Positions 18,151 through 29,650 are shown, counted from the stretch's first letter. The stretch is DNA of 64,000 bases from Sycobia sp. Sy_11 (GCA_018907035.1 JACCIC010000280.1:1-64000), one strand, 5' to 3'. The notes: generated by a model not told the origin, from the sequence alone. Made by a program: numbers and translations.

Positions 18151-19441
18151 TTAGGAGTGTGAATAAGTCTTTCCCGTTTTTTGTAAGAGATGGCGCCACC
18201 AATACTTTGCGAGTATTCAATGGTTACATATGTCATAATCAAAGCTTATTCATATGTCAACAATTCCATACTAACATATTAGTTAAAATTTTTTCGCATC
18301 ATAAATTTTTGGTATCCTGAAAATGTCGAAATTTGAGCCGAGTCGACGTCATTTGCGGGAAGTTTCACTTTATTGGTTCAATTTGAAGAAATCTGCTGCC
18401 GAGGCGCATCGATTGCTTCAGGAGGCTTATGGAGAAGGTTGTGTCGATGATTCAAGTGTTCGCGGATGGTTTCGACGCTTCAAAAGCGGTGATTTCGACG
18501 TGGAAGACAAGGAGCGTTCCGGGCGGCCGCAAATCTTTGAAGATCGAGAATTGGCGACTTTGCTTGATGAAGATTCTTGTCAAACACAAGAAGAACTTGC
18601 TGAAGCATTGGGAGTTGACCGAACAACCATTTCCAAGCGTTTGAAAGCCATGGGAATGATCCAAAAGCAAGGAAATTGGGTGCCGTACGAACTGAAGCTG
18701 AGAGACGTCGAACAGCGTTTTTTCACTTGCGAACAGCTGCTTCAGCGACATAAAAGAAAGGGTTTTCTGCATCGTATCGTAACTGGCGATGAAAAGTGGA
18801 TACGTTACGATAATCCGAAGCGAAGAAAATCATGGGGACTACCTGGCCATGCATCATCATCAACGGCCAAGCCAAATATTCATGGCGCCAAGCTCATGCT
18901 CTGTATATGGTGGGACCAGCTAGGTGTGGTTTACTATGAGCTTCTGAAACCGAATGAAAGGATCACAGGCGAGGTCTATCGACGACAATTGATGCGTTTG
19001 AGCCGCGCACTGCGAGAAAAACGGCCACAATACTCCGACAGGCACGACAAAGTTATTTTGTAACATGACAATGCTCGCCCACATGTTGCACCGCCGGTGA
19101 AAACATACTTAGAAACGCTCAAATGGGAAGTCCTACCCCACCCGCCGTATAGTCCAGACGTTGCTCCATCTGCTGATTACCATCTCTTCAGATCGATGAC
19201 GCATGGCCTGGCTGACCAGCACTTCCATTCCTACGAGGAAGCCAAAAAATGGGTGGATGACTGGATAGAGGCCAAACCGGTCGAATTTTTTCGCAACGGG
19301 ATTCGTATGTTGCCAGAAAGATGGGAGAAAGTTGTAGCTAGCGATGGCCAATACTTTCAATAATTCATTTGTAACCATTTTTTCACAATAAAGGCTCAAA
19401 ATTTGAAAAAAAAAACGGGAAAGACTTATTCACATACCTGA
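18151..19441 (+). mobile_element. Mariner copy 1 (1291 bp, inactive)
   Basis: Bounded by imperfect inverted repeats (left TTAGGAGTGTGAATAAG; right, complemented, TCAGGTATGTGAATAAG, both continuing TCTTTCCCGTTTTTT) and flanked by TA at 18149-18150 and 19442-19443. It is nearly identical to 58683-59969 but carries a broken transposase. The high similarity suggests recent mobilisation in trans or recent decay. Confidence 0.93.
18323..19363 (+). pseudogene. Mariner transposase with premature stop
   Basis: ATG at 18323. It has the same N-terminal helix-turn-helix region and TGDEKW catalytic block as the intact copy at 58855. Codon 247, a Gln in the other copy, is TAA at 19061-19063, directly before the second catalytic block HDNARPH. 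Three extra bases at about 19171-19173 add an Ala between Ser and Asp of the third block (APSADYHLF instead of APSDYHLF), which would lengthen D,D34D spacing. Two independent lesions make it non-functional; the rest of the frame stays open to TAA 19361-19363. Confidence 0.93.
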
Positions 19442-19457
19442 TAATTGTAGGAATAAT

Positions 19458-19663
19458 TGTTGGAATATATGTGTTTCCTACTGTTCACTCTCTTGTGCTG
19501 ATGCAAGGCTGTATGTGCGTGTATATGTGTGAGAGTCATTGTTACGCCCAATGATTCTTGTAGAGTAGGTGTATTGTTCACGACCTGCTAAATAAAAACC
19601 GTTGTATTTGTCTTAATGCTTTGTTCTTTATTTACCATGCATCTTTCAATACATATTATAACA
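19458..19663 (+). mobile_element. Copia-like LTR (206 bp) with adjacent PBS
   Basis: Starts TGTTGGAATATAT and ends TATTATAACA, the terminal pattern of insect Copia LTRs. It is followed at 19664 by GGTTATTGGGC, which resembles the internal initiator-tRNA-Met half-molecule primer site of Copia. An AATAAA (19589-19594) lies inside. The internal region beyond 19675 has no recognisable pol, so this is a truncated element or 5' fragment. A diverged relative ends at 28372. Confidence 0.6.
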
Positions 19664-19674
19664 GGTTATTGGGC

Positions 19675-20019
19675 TCCCACAAGCTTCACTGCATGGTTGA
19701 GTGAGATTTGTTTAGATTTAGAGATTTAGATTTTTAAAATCTTTAGAATTCTAGAATTTTATGATCTGATTTAGAAACGCTGGCAGATTTAGATTATATG
19801 CAATCAGGACTTGGTGCGGGAATACAAAAGGCCTTTTCTGCATATTATTAGAAGTGAAACGTTGCGATATTCCCATCAACATCACATTCTCTCTCTTTTT
19901 GATAAGAAGCAACGCGACGAGACAAAAGAAAATACAAATTTGTTAATTTTTATCAGAAAATAGTATAGAAGGAAGGAAAGATGACTGCTGAAGAAAGAGA
20001 GAGCGAGAGTACGCGAGAG

Positions 20020-20060
<41 letters not shown>

Positions 20061-21979
20061 GTGAAGTTAAAAATGCGCCGCTGAGGTTAAAGGAATTCCG
20101 TATTTAAATTTCAGCTGCACTGTGCAGCTACCTATCCAGGCTTCGGTGTATCCGCGCACCTACAAGATATAATCGAGGATGTTCTAAAATTAACAAAATC
20201 ATAAAATAAACACAATAAGCAAAATCAATTTAAAATGAAATATTTTAAAATTAAATATAAATTTGATACATCAAATATTGAACGTTGAAACTAAAATAAG
20301 GATTGAGATTTAAAAATTTAAATTCAGAAATTTATATTAATCTGAGGTCAAAAAAAAATGAAATGTGTATAAAAAGCGTCTTCATTTTTAACTAAGAACA
20401 TTCAACAGTACAGAACTTGTGACCCGCAAACCACCATTGTTCACTTCGACTCAGGTAGTCAATACACGCGTAGTTCGAAGTTAAATGAAGGAGTGTATTA
20501 CATTAATTTAGCGTATAAGAGATGCGTAGACATGGCTGACATCGCAGGAAACCCGAATCGTGCGAATTGTTTTTTAACGATGGATTATAGTTTACAGACT
20601 GAACGATTCGATTCTCGGAGTATAAAGCCCCCTGTCAATGTTATTCCCACAATGTTCTGGTACATGCGTGGATGATGTGCACTTTTGTATTTCCTTGAGA
20701 AGAGGGTCACTAGAACTGCGAGTGAGAAAAAAAAACAAAGGCATGTAGAATTATTGATATGACAGTGTGCACTATAAAAATAGAAACTTACGGCGGATCG
20801 GGAAACGGCGGGACGTGTGACAGTAGTGACACGAAATTTTATCATGAAGTTTGAACTGCGACGTGCCCTTGAGGAGTTAGAGAGGAGAAGTGATGCAAAA
20901 ATAATAGAAGGAAATATTGAAATCACGAAAGAATGCTCAGAATTTTTCAGGGAGAAAAGATAGGCGAACCGTGAGCTAGTAAGCACATTAGCCGCACAAG
21001 TGTCTGATACCGTCAATCTACATGTTCTAAATATGAACACTATCAAAGAACAAGAAACTACGAAACCACAAATCAAAAAGTGGAAAGCATTAAAGAATCT
21101 GACGCCAAGGAGGAATACAGTCAGACGAAGAACACGATCACGCACCTAATGAACAGAAGCAAGAACGTGGAAGATGATAAACATGGAACGCGTGATATTA
21201 TAATAAATCACATAGATATTACTTATTTTTTAAAAATAGTAAGTGTAAGATCACCGAAAAAAATAGTTGATAAATTGAAAGAATATAAAAAGCTAGAATG
21301 TTAAACGACTTGTGTATCTGCAAGAAAAGAATTATGCCGTTTAAAATACGTACCTAGTAGAGAAGGAGGCGCGGACTTTTGAAATTAGTTCGAAAACAAG
21401 ATTCAAGATTTCGAAAATACGTCGAGATCCAATAAACTCACGCATCATCAAAAACGCTGCTAATTTTATATAATACGTCTCATTTAATTATTATGTACAT
21501 TATAATATCATGCAATTTACTAAAGAATATAATTTACATTATACTACCAGTATAAAACAATTTATAAATTCAGATAAACCAATTTTAGTAAAACTGTATT
21601 TATTTAAATCAAACAAATATTTGTTTAAATTGTATTTACTTGAAAATATATATATATCAAACGAATGAATATTTTGTAACTTTGAATAAACTATATTTCT
21701 GTAACCAACTAATAATTATTCCTGCAGGCCCCCAGGCGCAGGCGCTCTAATTATAAAATTTTGTAATATTTTCCGTGTCATGTATATGTACATGTGTACA
21801 TATGTATGTATATGTGTATTTGTGTGTATGTCTTATGACACTTATTTAGACGTTTATAATATTTACGATATCGAAAAATCTTTTAATATAATCATTTCTT
21901 TGGTACCTCAAATCTGATAGCGGAGAATAGTGTTACAAGCAAATTGTGCATATAACAATCTTCCAAGAAAATCGGGACT
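19675..21979. other. Mostly non-coding, possible degraded Copia interior
   Basis: Holds (GA)n at about 19996-20056, a TATAAAAA at 20370 and a degenerate open frame (listed separately). After 21300 AT-rich with (TG) and (TA) tracts near 21780-21830. No other gene seen. Confidence 0.4.
20844..21149 (+). pseudogene. Degenerate ORF, charged, with one internal stop
   Basis: An ATG at 20844 opens a frame that would run 101 codons to TAA 21147-21149 but has TAG at 20961-20963. The translated parts are rich in Glu, Lys and Arg (start MKFELRRALEELERR) and coiled-coil-like. I do not recognise it. It might be a decayed Gag-like piece of the Copia-type element upstream. The long antisense frame across it is probably its shadow. 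Confidence 0.25.
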
Positions 21980-21989
21980 AATTCGCCAC

Positions 21990-22200
21990 AAGAGGCCTAC
22001 GAGGGCTCGATCGCTAGAGCGAAGGACTAGTAACTTGGTGATTCGAGCTCAAATCCCGGTCTTGGCCGATTGACACAAGTACCGCTGTAATAATTTACAT
22101 GTGCTTTGTTTACAAATACATCGTAGACCTCTGTCGCTGATTAGCACCAATATTTGGAGCATTAAGAGAACGAAGTTAAATAATATAAAACAAAAAAAAA
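21990..22200 (+). mobile_element. tRNA-derived SINE with A-tail and target duplication
   Basis: A tRNA-like head (about 22000-22068, with CGCTAGAGCG and a B-box-like GATTCGAGCTC) is followed by a unique body and an A-tail at 22192-22200. Imperfect 10-bp direct repeats AATTCGCCAC (21980-21989) and AATTCGTCAC (22201-22210) flank it, as expected for LINE-mediated insertion. Confidence 0.72.
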
Positions 22201-22202
22201 AA

Positions 22203-22523
22203 TTCGTCACCAGTAGCTAGATGCGATTTGCACATTTCTGCAACACTTCGTTGTTCTCTACGTTTAATATAATACATTTTTATTAAATAATATTTCAAAA
22301 TATGAACAGAACTAAACCACCAAAGAATAAAAAGAAAAAAATGGTGTGTAACGGGACACACAAGTTAATATATTTAGGCGAAATAAACAGCATGTGTTAT
22401 CTGGTTCTTTTTCTCTATCTCTCTTTCTCTCCCTACAAAGTATTATTTAAAAAGGATTAAAGAATTCTGTTTTCTTAATCCTACAATTTGTTCTGCAACA
22501 ATGTTTTTAGAGAACACAATACG

Positions 22524-22575
<52 letters not shown>

Positions 22576-23546
22576 TTTATGTAAATTAACAGGAATATAG
22601 GGAATATGGGATTTCTTTTTTAATTCAAAAATTATATTTTTAAATTTCTAAAATTTTATATATATAATATAGTATTTTTGAATTTACATATATATAATTC
22701 TCTTTACATTTAGTTTATAATTTATGTTCAAATAAACCTATTTTTTGGATTCAAATAAATACACTTTTAGTAAAATAGATTTATCGGAATTTACAAAATT
22801 TTTTTTCAGTGTAGTATTATAATGTAAATGATATTTTTTAGTAAATTGCACGATGTTATAAAGTAAATAACAATTAAATAAAACTTATTATATATAAGTG
22901 TAATAAATTTTATTAGATATTTAAATTACAGTAAAAGGAATCTCTTACGATATCAACTTTTTTGAAGAAATTAATTTTGAAAAAAACATCTTTTTACAAA
23001 ATGTAATTTTATATAATCTTTGGCAGACGATTTTTTTTGTTAAACATTATTTTATTACTAACAGAAAATGAATTTCCTTTTTGAATTTACTTAAATTAGA
23101 TTATCTCTGTATGTTATTTTAGTTGTCTTATTCCACTCTCTTCAATTGTTTATTTATGTTGTTTATTTATGTTTTATGGAGTGTTTACCGCAAATATTAT
23201 GATGAACATTAGAGCAAATTCCATTTTTATCGTGAAAACCATAAGAGGTCCATAGACATTTCGTTTTTCTCTGCTGTCTTGTAAAATACGAAAAATTTCA
23301 TAAAGAATATTACTATTAAGCCCATTTTGGGTAAAAAAGAACGTTAATAAAGAAAATATATATAGACTAAAAAATATGTATTTTGATGAGATGTTGACGT
23401 TTAATTTGAAATATTTGTTGAAATTTTTTGTATTTTATGAGATAAGCTAGAAAAACGATTATTTACAGTATTTTAATTTGATTGATTATAAAAATGGAAT
23501 TATCACCAATTTTTACTATCATCTCTGTAATCAGAATCTTAAAAAA
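22203..23546. other. AT-rich non-coding stretch
   Basis: A (TA)n microsatellite at about 22526-22571; otherwise nothing recognised. Confidence 0.5.
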
Positions 23547-23639
23547 TATTAGCAGGCGAACTTAGTTTCCAATCTTTTTTAACGGGAAATAGATATTTAT
23601 GATGGAAAATGCATAAATGTTAGCTTAATCAAAATATTT

Positions 23640-24064
23640 TTAGTCATCTTCGACTACTTTTTCGAATTGTTTCTGGCATAAACGATGGCGGTTTTGAGGC
23701 GATGCAATCATTCACAAATTTTCATTACGTACGATGGGTGTGGCAACACTGCTGATTCGAGTTCCAACAGGGTATTTTTGACGGCTTTCGCAACATATAG
23801 CCGAGCGTTCTCATGCAAGAGAATGACTTTGCGCTTATTGTTCACGATTGCTGATCTATATTCGATGAATTTCTGTCGCAATCATTCATTTGGCCTTTTT
23901 ATACCTCGGTAATCATGGCTTCATTCGGTTTTAGCAGCACATTGTGTTGTTTCCACCAAACGCACAACAATGTCTTTTGGCCGTGGATGTTCCGTTTTGA
24001 TGTCAATGTAGACAGTTGTCCCCGTTTCACTCATGATTAGGATTGACAACTATTAGGATCGCCA
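23640..24064 (-). pseudogene. Mariner transposase remnant, C-terminal half
   Basis: The minus strand still shows, across several frames, the LLCVWW-like and LLKPNEAMI blocks, a NNKRKVILLHENARLYVA-like second catalytic block (Asp replaced by Glu) and LPHPSY. Stops and shifts make it non-functional. Confidence 0.75.
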
Positions 24065-24526
24065 TACCCGTGCTGAAATATACTCGGTATATCCCTAGTT
24101 CGGTCTAGATCCTAGTCAGTATTACTCATGATTTCTTCATGTAGGTAAATCTCGCCAGATCCGAGTTAGATTTCCCTACGATCATCTAATAATCGTCTTA
24201 TATTAATTATTAATTTCTTGACTTTATTCAGATTTCCTTATCTTTTATTAATGTTAGAAAGAAATATGTGTTTTCACTAGTCAAAATTTTACAAGCAGAA
24301 AACTTAAGGAAATGATTAGGATTTCTATCTTGGTTTTAGTTAGATTTCCTTAACTTTTCCCTATTTTGGAAAAACTCCCTTTTTTCTAGGCGGAATCTGC
24401 CAAGTAGGAGAATTCAGGAAATGGTTAGAATTTATATTTTGATTCTAGTTAGATTTCCTCAACTTTTTCTAATATTGGAAAGAACGACGTCTTTTCTAAT
24501 CAAGACCTTATGTGTACGAAAATTAG

Positions 24527-24534
<8 letters not shown>

Positions 24535-24571
<37 letters not shown>

Positions 24572-24622
24572 AATGTGTGCGCGCGCGCGTGCGCGTGTAT
24601 GTGTACAATGTACACACACACG

Positions 24623-24654
<32 letters not shown>

Positions 24655-24718
24655 GCTATATATATATAGATATTTGTGTGCGTGTGCGTGTGTGTGTGTG
24701 TGTGTGCGTGTGTGTTCC
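24535..24718. repeat. Compound microsatellite forming a foldback
   Basis: (TA)n, a GCGCGC tract, then (CA)n-(TA)n-GCTA-(TA)n-(TG)n. The CA and TG arms (about 24613-24640 and 24676-24714) are complementary around the central (TA)n, so the block could extrude as a large hairpin near the middle of the MITE. Confidence 0.8.
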
Positions 24719-24844
24719 AACATGGGAAAGAATTTAAAAAATTGATTTCCTATGTATGTTTTATCTTGTGTTTATAAAATTATTATATTATCTTAAGTGC
24801 TTTATGGTCATATGCAAACTATAGTATAGTAATCACATATTGCG

Positions 24845-24911
24845 TTTTAGCATAGTGCATAATGCGTTAGCTTGCGAATCGTAGGGTCGTGGGTTCGATA
24901 CTCAGCGGAGG
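24845..24911 (+). ncRNA. tRNA-like pseudogene segment
   Basis: An A-box-like TAGCATAGTGCA (24848) and a B-box-like GGTTCGATACT (24892-24902) are spaced as in a tRNA, with a GTTAGCTTGCGAATCGTAG stretch between. No CCA-ready acceptor stem is apparent and it lies inside a MITE, so it is a tRNA-derived relic or SINE head rather than a functional tRNA gene. Confidence 0.45.
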
Positions 24912-25404
24912 TCGGAATTTTTTTCATTGAATAAAATATTATATGTTCAGCAGAGCTGTTTAACATTAAAATTTACAATAATTAGTGTATAAAAAATATA
25001 TTAACAATTATTAATTGTTATTGTAAATCGTAATACGTAATATTCATATAGAAAATAATTTATGAATGCTAATTAAATGGTATGCGTCACCTAAATACGT
25101 AAATATATTTTTTTATTTTAAATAAATAAATATTAAAGAGTCAAAAAGTTATTCACTTATAATCGAGGAAACAAACTTAGAATAATTTATTATTGGCTTA
25201 ATTTCTAGATTTTCTGACTAGAATCAGTCTAGTTTCTAGCTTGGTATACCTACCAAAATCTAAGCTCGTTCCCTATTAAAAATGCTATTAAAAGTGGGAC
25301 AAATCGGAACTAGGATCAGGCTAGATTTCCCTTCTGGGTCCGAACATTTGATAAGGAAAACTCGCCTGATACTAGCTAGATTCGAGAATAAATTTCTGCA
25401 CGGG

Positions 25405-25830
25405 TAGTAGATCCATTTTTCATCACTAGTCACAATTCACCACTGAAAACTCTTTTTTTTTGCCTGGCAAACAAAGACAGGGCGATGTTGTAGCGATTCA
25501 TAATGGCACTTTCGGTCAAATCGCGTGGCATCCATTTTCCTTCTCTATGAATCTTTCCTATCACATTTAAACATTTGCCAACTGCTCTGTCACTGGCTCC
25601 TAACTTATTAGCGAATTCTTTCTGCGTTTAAGCTGAGTTTTCGTCCAAAAATGCTTGGGATTCACTATCTTCAAACGTTTTCGGTTGCCCAGAACGTTCT
25701 TTCTCATTAACATCAGTATCTCCGCTGAAACCACGCTTTACATATTGTAAGCGATGGAGTTTGTTCGCTATACATTCTTGAAGCGAGTTTTTGCTATACT
25801 TTTGAAATCAAAATAGTGCAAAAGGACACG
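25405..25830 (-). pseudogene. Mariner transposase remnant, N-terminal half
   Basis: The minus strand encodes, with breaks, the mariner helix-turn-helix region with blocks equivalent to KERSGQPKTFEDSE and a following QTQKEFANKLG, then runs to the DEKWI catalytic block at the MITE insertion. It matches in layout the intact transposase at 58855-59892. Confidence 0.8.
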
Positions 25831-26037
25831 TCGAAAAAACGATGTTCACAATTTATTTTTCACCGATCAAAAAATTATAATATTGATACAAATGATTGTG
25901 TCTGTTAACTGAATTTTATTAGCAAATGATAAAACTAAAAAATAAAACTAAAAATAAAATCCGACACATGTGACTTTTCGTACTTCGTATATCGCCATCT
26001 AAATATGAAGGTCGGAAACTAAGTTTACCTCCTAATA

Positions 26038-26882
26038 TATATGTACAAATTTTAATGAAAATGGGATTTGTCATCTAATTCGAAATTTGGCAGTTCTTTG
26101 CTGTGAGAAATTTTCTCAGCTTTTGATATTCGTTGGTTTTCATTAAAGTTGCCGCAGATTTAAAAACGTTGAACTACTCGCTAGCTGCTGCTATATTGGA
26201 TATATACACCTACTTATTATACCTGCGGCAAAAAATTTCTTTTTGTTCGTTAAACGATTATATATATATATATATTATAAGATTCTGATAAACAGAATCC
26301 TCTAATCCCCCATATATAATACTATGTATAGAGAGAGAGCGAGAGAGAGAGAGAGGGAGGGGAAGATAGAGAGAGACGGGGGAGGGGAAGAGAGAGAGAG
26401 GGGGGAGGGGAAGAGAGAGAGAGGGAGGGGAAGAGAGAGAGAGAGAGAGAGAGAGAGGTGTGAATGGAGGTTGGGAGGGCAATTGATAGAAAAAGAGACA
26501 AAACGAGAGCACAAAGGAGTGGGGTACTGGCCAAGTACGTCACTTCCGTTACATTCTCTACTATCGTTACGCTGTCAGGTAGCTGGCCTAAAAATTTTCA
26601 ATTTGGTCTCCGTCCGAGTCGAGCAGAGCCGGATGCGCCGTACGAAGTATTAACTTAAAAAAAATGATACACTCTCCAGCTCGTGTAGACTTGCCAGCTG
26701 ATTGTGAGGAGCTCTAGTAAGACGTGCGAGTATTCGGGCGCGTGGTGAGGGAGGGGACAGCAGAGGGCACCGAGCATCAGGCGCAGTGGCGGCGCGCGTG
26801 AGCGCCTTAAGATTGTTTGCCTGGTGAGTTGCACGCGCGTCGTCCTCACCTGACAAATCGGCGCGGCGTCTTGTGACCCGTC

Positions 26883-26934
<52 letters not shown>

Positions 26935-27189
26935 ATTTAAAAAATTTATTCATAAAATTTTAGGATTTAATAAGGAACCCTATATCCATACATTCCTCTT
27001 AATTTACAGGAAAATATAATTTACAACTTAATATATATATAATATAACTTTAAAAACATTATTGCTGATAAAATTCTAAAATTAAGAAAATAGAATAAAT
27101 ATTAGAAGAATAAATATTAATTTTTGTCGAACGTTTCGTTACACAGCTATTTTTTCCTAAAATGTGAGATTTTATTACGGTAGTCAAAT
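26038..27189. other. Intergenic, microsatellite-rich
   Basis: (TA)n near 26259-26276, a long (GA)n/(GGGA)n array at about 26328-26458, a GC-richer block 26540-26880 and (TA)n at 26884-26932. The frames on both strands across the (GA)n array are repeat artefacts. No gene. Confidence 0.6.
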
Positions 27190-27880
27190 AGTGCCAAGTC
27201 TGGATTGTAAGACCGGTGAGGCAAGAGTTTTCATGCACTATTGTTCAAATAGTTTTTGACCGAAGCTGCAACATGCAGCCTCATGATCTCATATTCTGTC
27301 CGTTTTTCATATAATACTCGCGTCCAACGAATAAGTTCGATACAATGATCATATAATGGCTCGAAGCAATTCATAGTATACGACACTCTTTTGATCTAAC
27401 CGAATCCACAGCATGACTTTATTTACGTGAATATTTCGTTTGGGTGTCCATAGAGTGGACTCGCCGGGCTTTATATATGATTTTCTGCGTTTAGAGTTAT
27501 CATAACAAATCCATTTTTCATATTCATCACGTTGGAGGTCTCTCGGCTTTAATTCATACGGCACTCAGTTTCCAACCTTTCGAATAAATCTCAATGCTTT
27601 TAGGCACAGGGAAACGGCTTGTTGCGTAACGCTAGATGATACAGCAAGTACTTTTTGAATCTGACACAGAACCTCATCCAGCAATGCGTATAATTCCTCG
27701 TCTTCAAAACTTTTTAACATACTAGAGCGAAGCTTGTCTACTTCGAAATCGCCACTTTTCAACCGCTTGAATTACCTGCGGCATATTGATTTACCACTAC
27801 ATTCCGCCCCATAAGTTTCCGAAAACGGTCTATAGACCTCAGCCGCTCTTTTTCTCATATTAAGGAATAGAAACAGCGGC
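27190..27880 (-). pseudogene. Mariner transposase remnant (minus strand)
   Basis: Two minus-strand frames (27565-27762 and 27349-27564) plus flanking pieces cover the mariner N-terminal region (KSGDFEVDK, FEDEELYALLDE), the EKWICYDNSKRRKSY catalytic block and VVYYELL, then degrade toward 27190. No inverted repeats were located; internal deletions and stops are present. Confidence 0.8.
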
Positions 27881-28129
27881 TCCCGTAAAAAAAGATAGTT
27901 GATTAAAAACAAGAATGATTTTCCTCAATAAAATAAACGACAAACGCTAAAAACTTTTTTGTACATCATATATAAGTAAATTGAATGAATTTCCACATTC
28001 TCACGGTAAAATTTTATGGTATATAAACTTCGGAAATTGTATATTTTATTTATTGAAATTAATCGATTGTATATATTTATTGATATCTAAAAATTAAAGA
28101 ATTGCGCCGAATAAATCGAGAGAGAGCGA

Positions 28130-28372
28130 GAGGGAATGTGTTCGAATAGGTGCGTTTTCTCTGCCGTATTCTCTGTGATGTCGCATGGCTGTGTGCGTGT
28201 TTATATGTGAACGCTCGCCGTTCGGATGCCTGCAACAATCCTTGTGGTAATTATTCCGCCCGACTCTTTTTATAGAGTAGACTCGTTCTTTTTGAACTAC
28301 TAAATAAAGATTTGTATTTATCCTAATGTTTGTTCTCTATTTACTTAGCACCTTTCAACACATATTATAACA
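28130..28372 (+). mobile_element. Diverged Copia-like LTR, probably solo
   Basis: It shares with 19458-19663 the motif order GGCTGT(A/G)TGTGCGTGT, CTAAATAAA, TTTGTTCT(T/C)TATTTAC and the terminus CATATTATAACA at 28372. Here the end is not followed by the GGTTATTGGGC primer site, so it looks like a solo LTR. The 5' boundary is uncertain. Confidence 0.5.
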
Positions 28373-29650
28373 ATAATATATGGAATGTATGCACTGTACA
28401 TGAAGCAGAGTGCTCGTTCTTCTGCGGTCGGCCCTGAATACTATCATGCACTGTATACGCTACACTTAAGGTTCATTAAGTTTAGATGTACTGATATTTT
28501 TAAATTTTATATACATATACAATATAATGTATAAATCTTCATTTGTAGCGTTCATCAAGGGGGAAAAAATAATAGTAAATCAGGATAATTCTGGAGCTTT
28601 GGCATGGGGACTAAAACTTGCTAAAACTTGACAATAACTGGCTTCAGTTAAATATTATTTTCTATTCATGGTTTAGTGATTCTAAGATCATATAATTTAG
28701 CTAGTATTGTGATCTTTCTGATATATTGTAACGAATTGATTATCAGGCCTAATACTATTATAGTTTGAGGTTTACTGTGTTTAAAACAATTGAATTGTAC
28801 TTTTGTCGACTGCCCATATACAAATTCATAAATATTTTTCTATTGGTCTTACAGTCCAATCAATTCTATCTAAAAATAAAATAAAAATAAAAATAAAAAA
28901 TGAAAATAAAAATAAATAAAAAATGAAATAAAAATTAAAAATTAAAATTAAATTAAACATTAAATTAAAATTATAATGACAGTCAGACTGTCCTTGTTTA
29001 CATTCACCCCCGTAGACTAATCTGAAAATAAAATATTAGCTGAAAAAATTCTTTGTTAGTAAAGTGCAGTCTGACTTTCCCCAACACCCTTACCTAATTG
29101 AAGACTTGTCCAACGTTTCGAGCTCGCTACGGCTCCTCATCAGGGACTGTCCCTTTACTGTGTTTATTTACCATCTAGTTCTCAGTTATTTTTGAACTTT
29201 CTTGTCAAATAAAACTGATTTTGTATGTTCAGACATTGATTTTTTGAAGGATGACTAATATACGCTGCATGACTGATAAAAATTCCACTGATATTTGAGC
29301 GTGAAAATTGAACAAACACTGTTTTTTTCAGAAAAACCTAACTAGTATTTATTATTGAATAATAACGATTTAAAATCATTTATAATTATATTTATTATGT
29401 TAATATTGTATTTATTTAAATATTTTTTTGGAGCTGTATAAAATAATAATTTGTAACATTTTTGACGATAAATTTTTTTTACTAATTGTATTCCAATATT
29501 AAATTATCAAATTAATAACTTTTTCTGACTAAATACGAGTTTAATATTATACATATTTAATAAAAATAGTTTAAAATCTGTATTAAATAATAATTAAAAT
29601 AAAGATCTGAAAAATGATCTGAAAAACGGTGTTTATCAATTATTATGTGT
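28373..29650. other. AT-rich spacer with simple repeats
   Basis: AAAATAAA-type repeats at 28871-28975, a hammerhead-like motif at 29113-29147 (listed separately), otherwise nothing recognised up to the Gypsy2 5' LTR. Confidence 0.5.
29113..29147 (-). ncRNA. Degenerate hammerhead-ribozyme motif (Penelope type)
   Basis: The minus strand reads stem I GTCC, core CTGATGA (29143-29137), a short stem II (GAGC/GCTC with one extra G), GAAA (29119-29116), a minimal stem III AC/GT, a cleavage-position U, then GGAC closing stem I. This is the minimal-stem-III design known from Penelope-like elements. The bulge in stem II suggests it has lost a base. Confidence 0.5.

Larger units (their letters stand above)
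24067..25404 (+). mobile_element. Non-autonomous DNA element (MITE-like, 1338 bp) nested in mariner
   Basis: Terminal inverted repeats CCCGTGCTGAAAT (24067) and CCCGTGCAGAAAT (complement of the end at 25404) are flanked by TA on both sides (24065-24066, 25405-25406). There is no transposase frame. Inside are about three tandem copies of a 100-bp unit (24213-24515, each with TAGTTAGATTTCCT-like motifs), a microsatellite foldback and a tRNA-like segment. TA duplication and inverted repeats point to mobilisation by a Tc1/mariner-type enzyme. Confidence 0.8.
23549..26035 (-). mobile_element. Old mariner (minus strand) split by a MITE
   Basis: Ends are inverted repeats (TTAGCAGGCGAACTTAGTTT on the left, TTAGGAGGTAAACTTAGTTT complemented on the right) with TA at 23547-23548 and 26036-26037. 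The N-terminal transposase half lies on the minus strand at about 25430-25830 and the C-terminal half at about 23640-24050. A 1.3-kb element is inserted between them near the TGDEKW block. Many stops and shifts. Confidence 0.85.

Noticed and set aside
20585..21145. 186-codon minus-strand frame with hydrophobic stretches
   Set aside because: It is antisense to a degenerate charged frame (20844-21149); its Phe/Ser/Leu richness is what complementing Lys/Glu-rich codons produces.
24845..24911. Functional tRNA gene
   Set aside because: No complete acceptor stem or discriminator can be drawn, and it sits inside a MITE.
26258..26543. Frames on both strands over the (GA)n array
   Set aside because: Pure microsatellite translation (Arg-Glu or Leu-Ser repeats).
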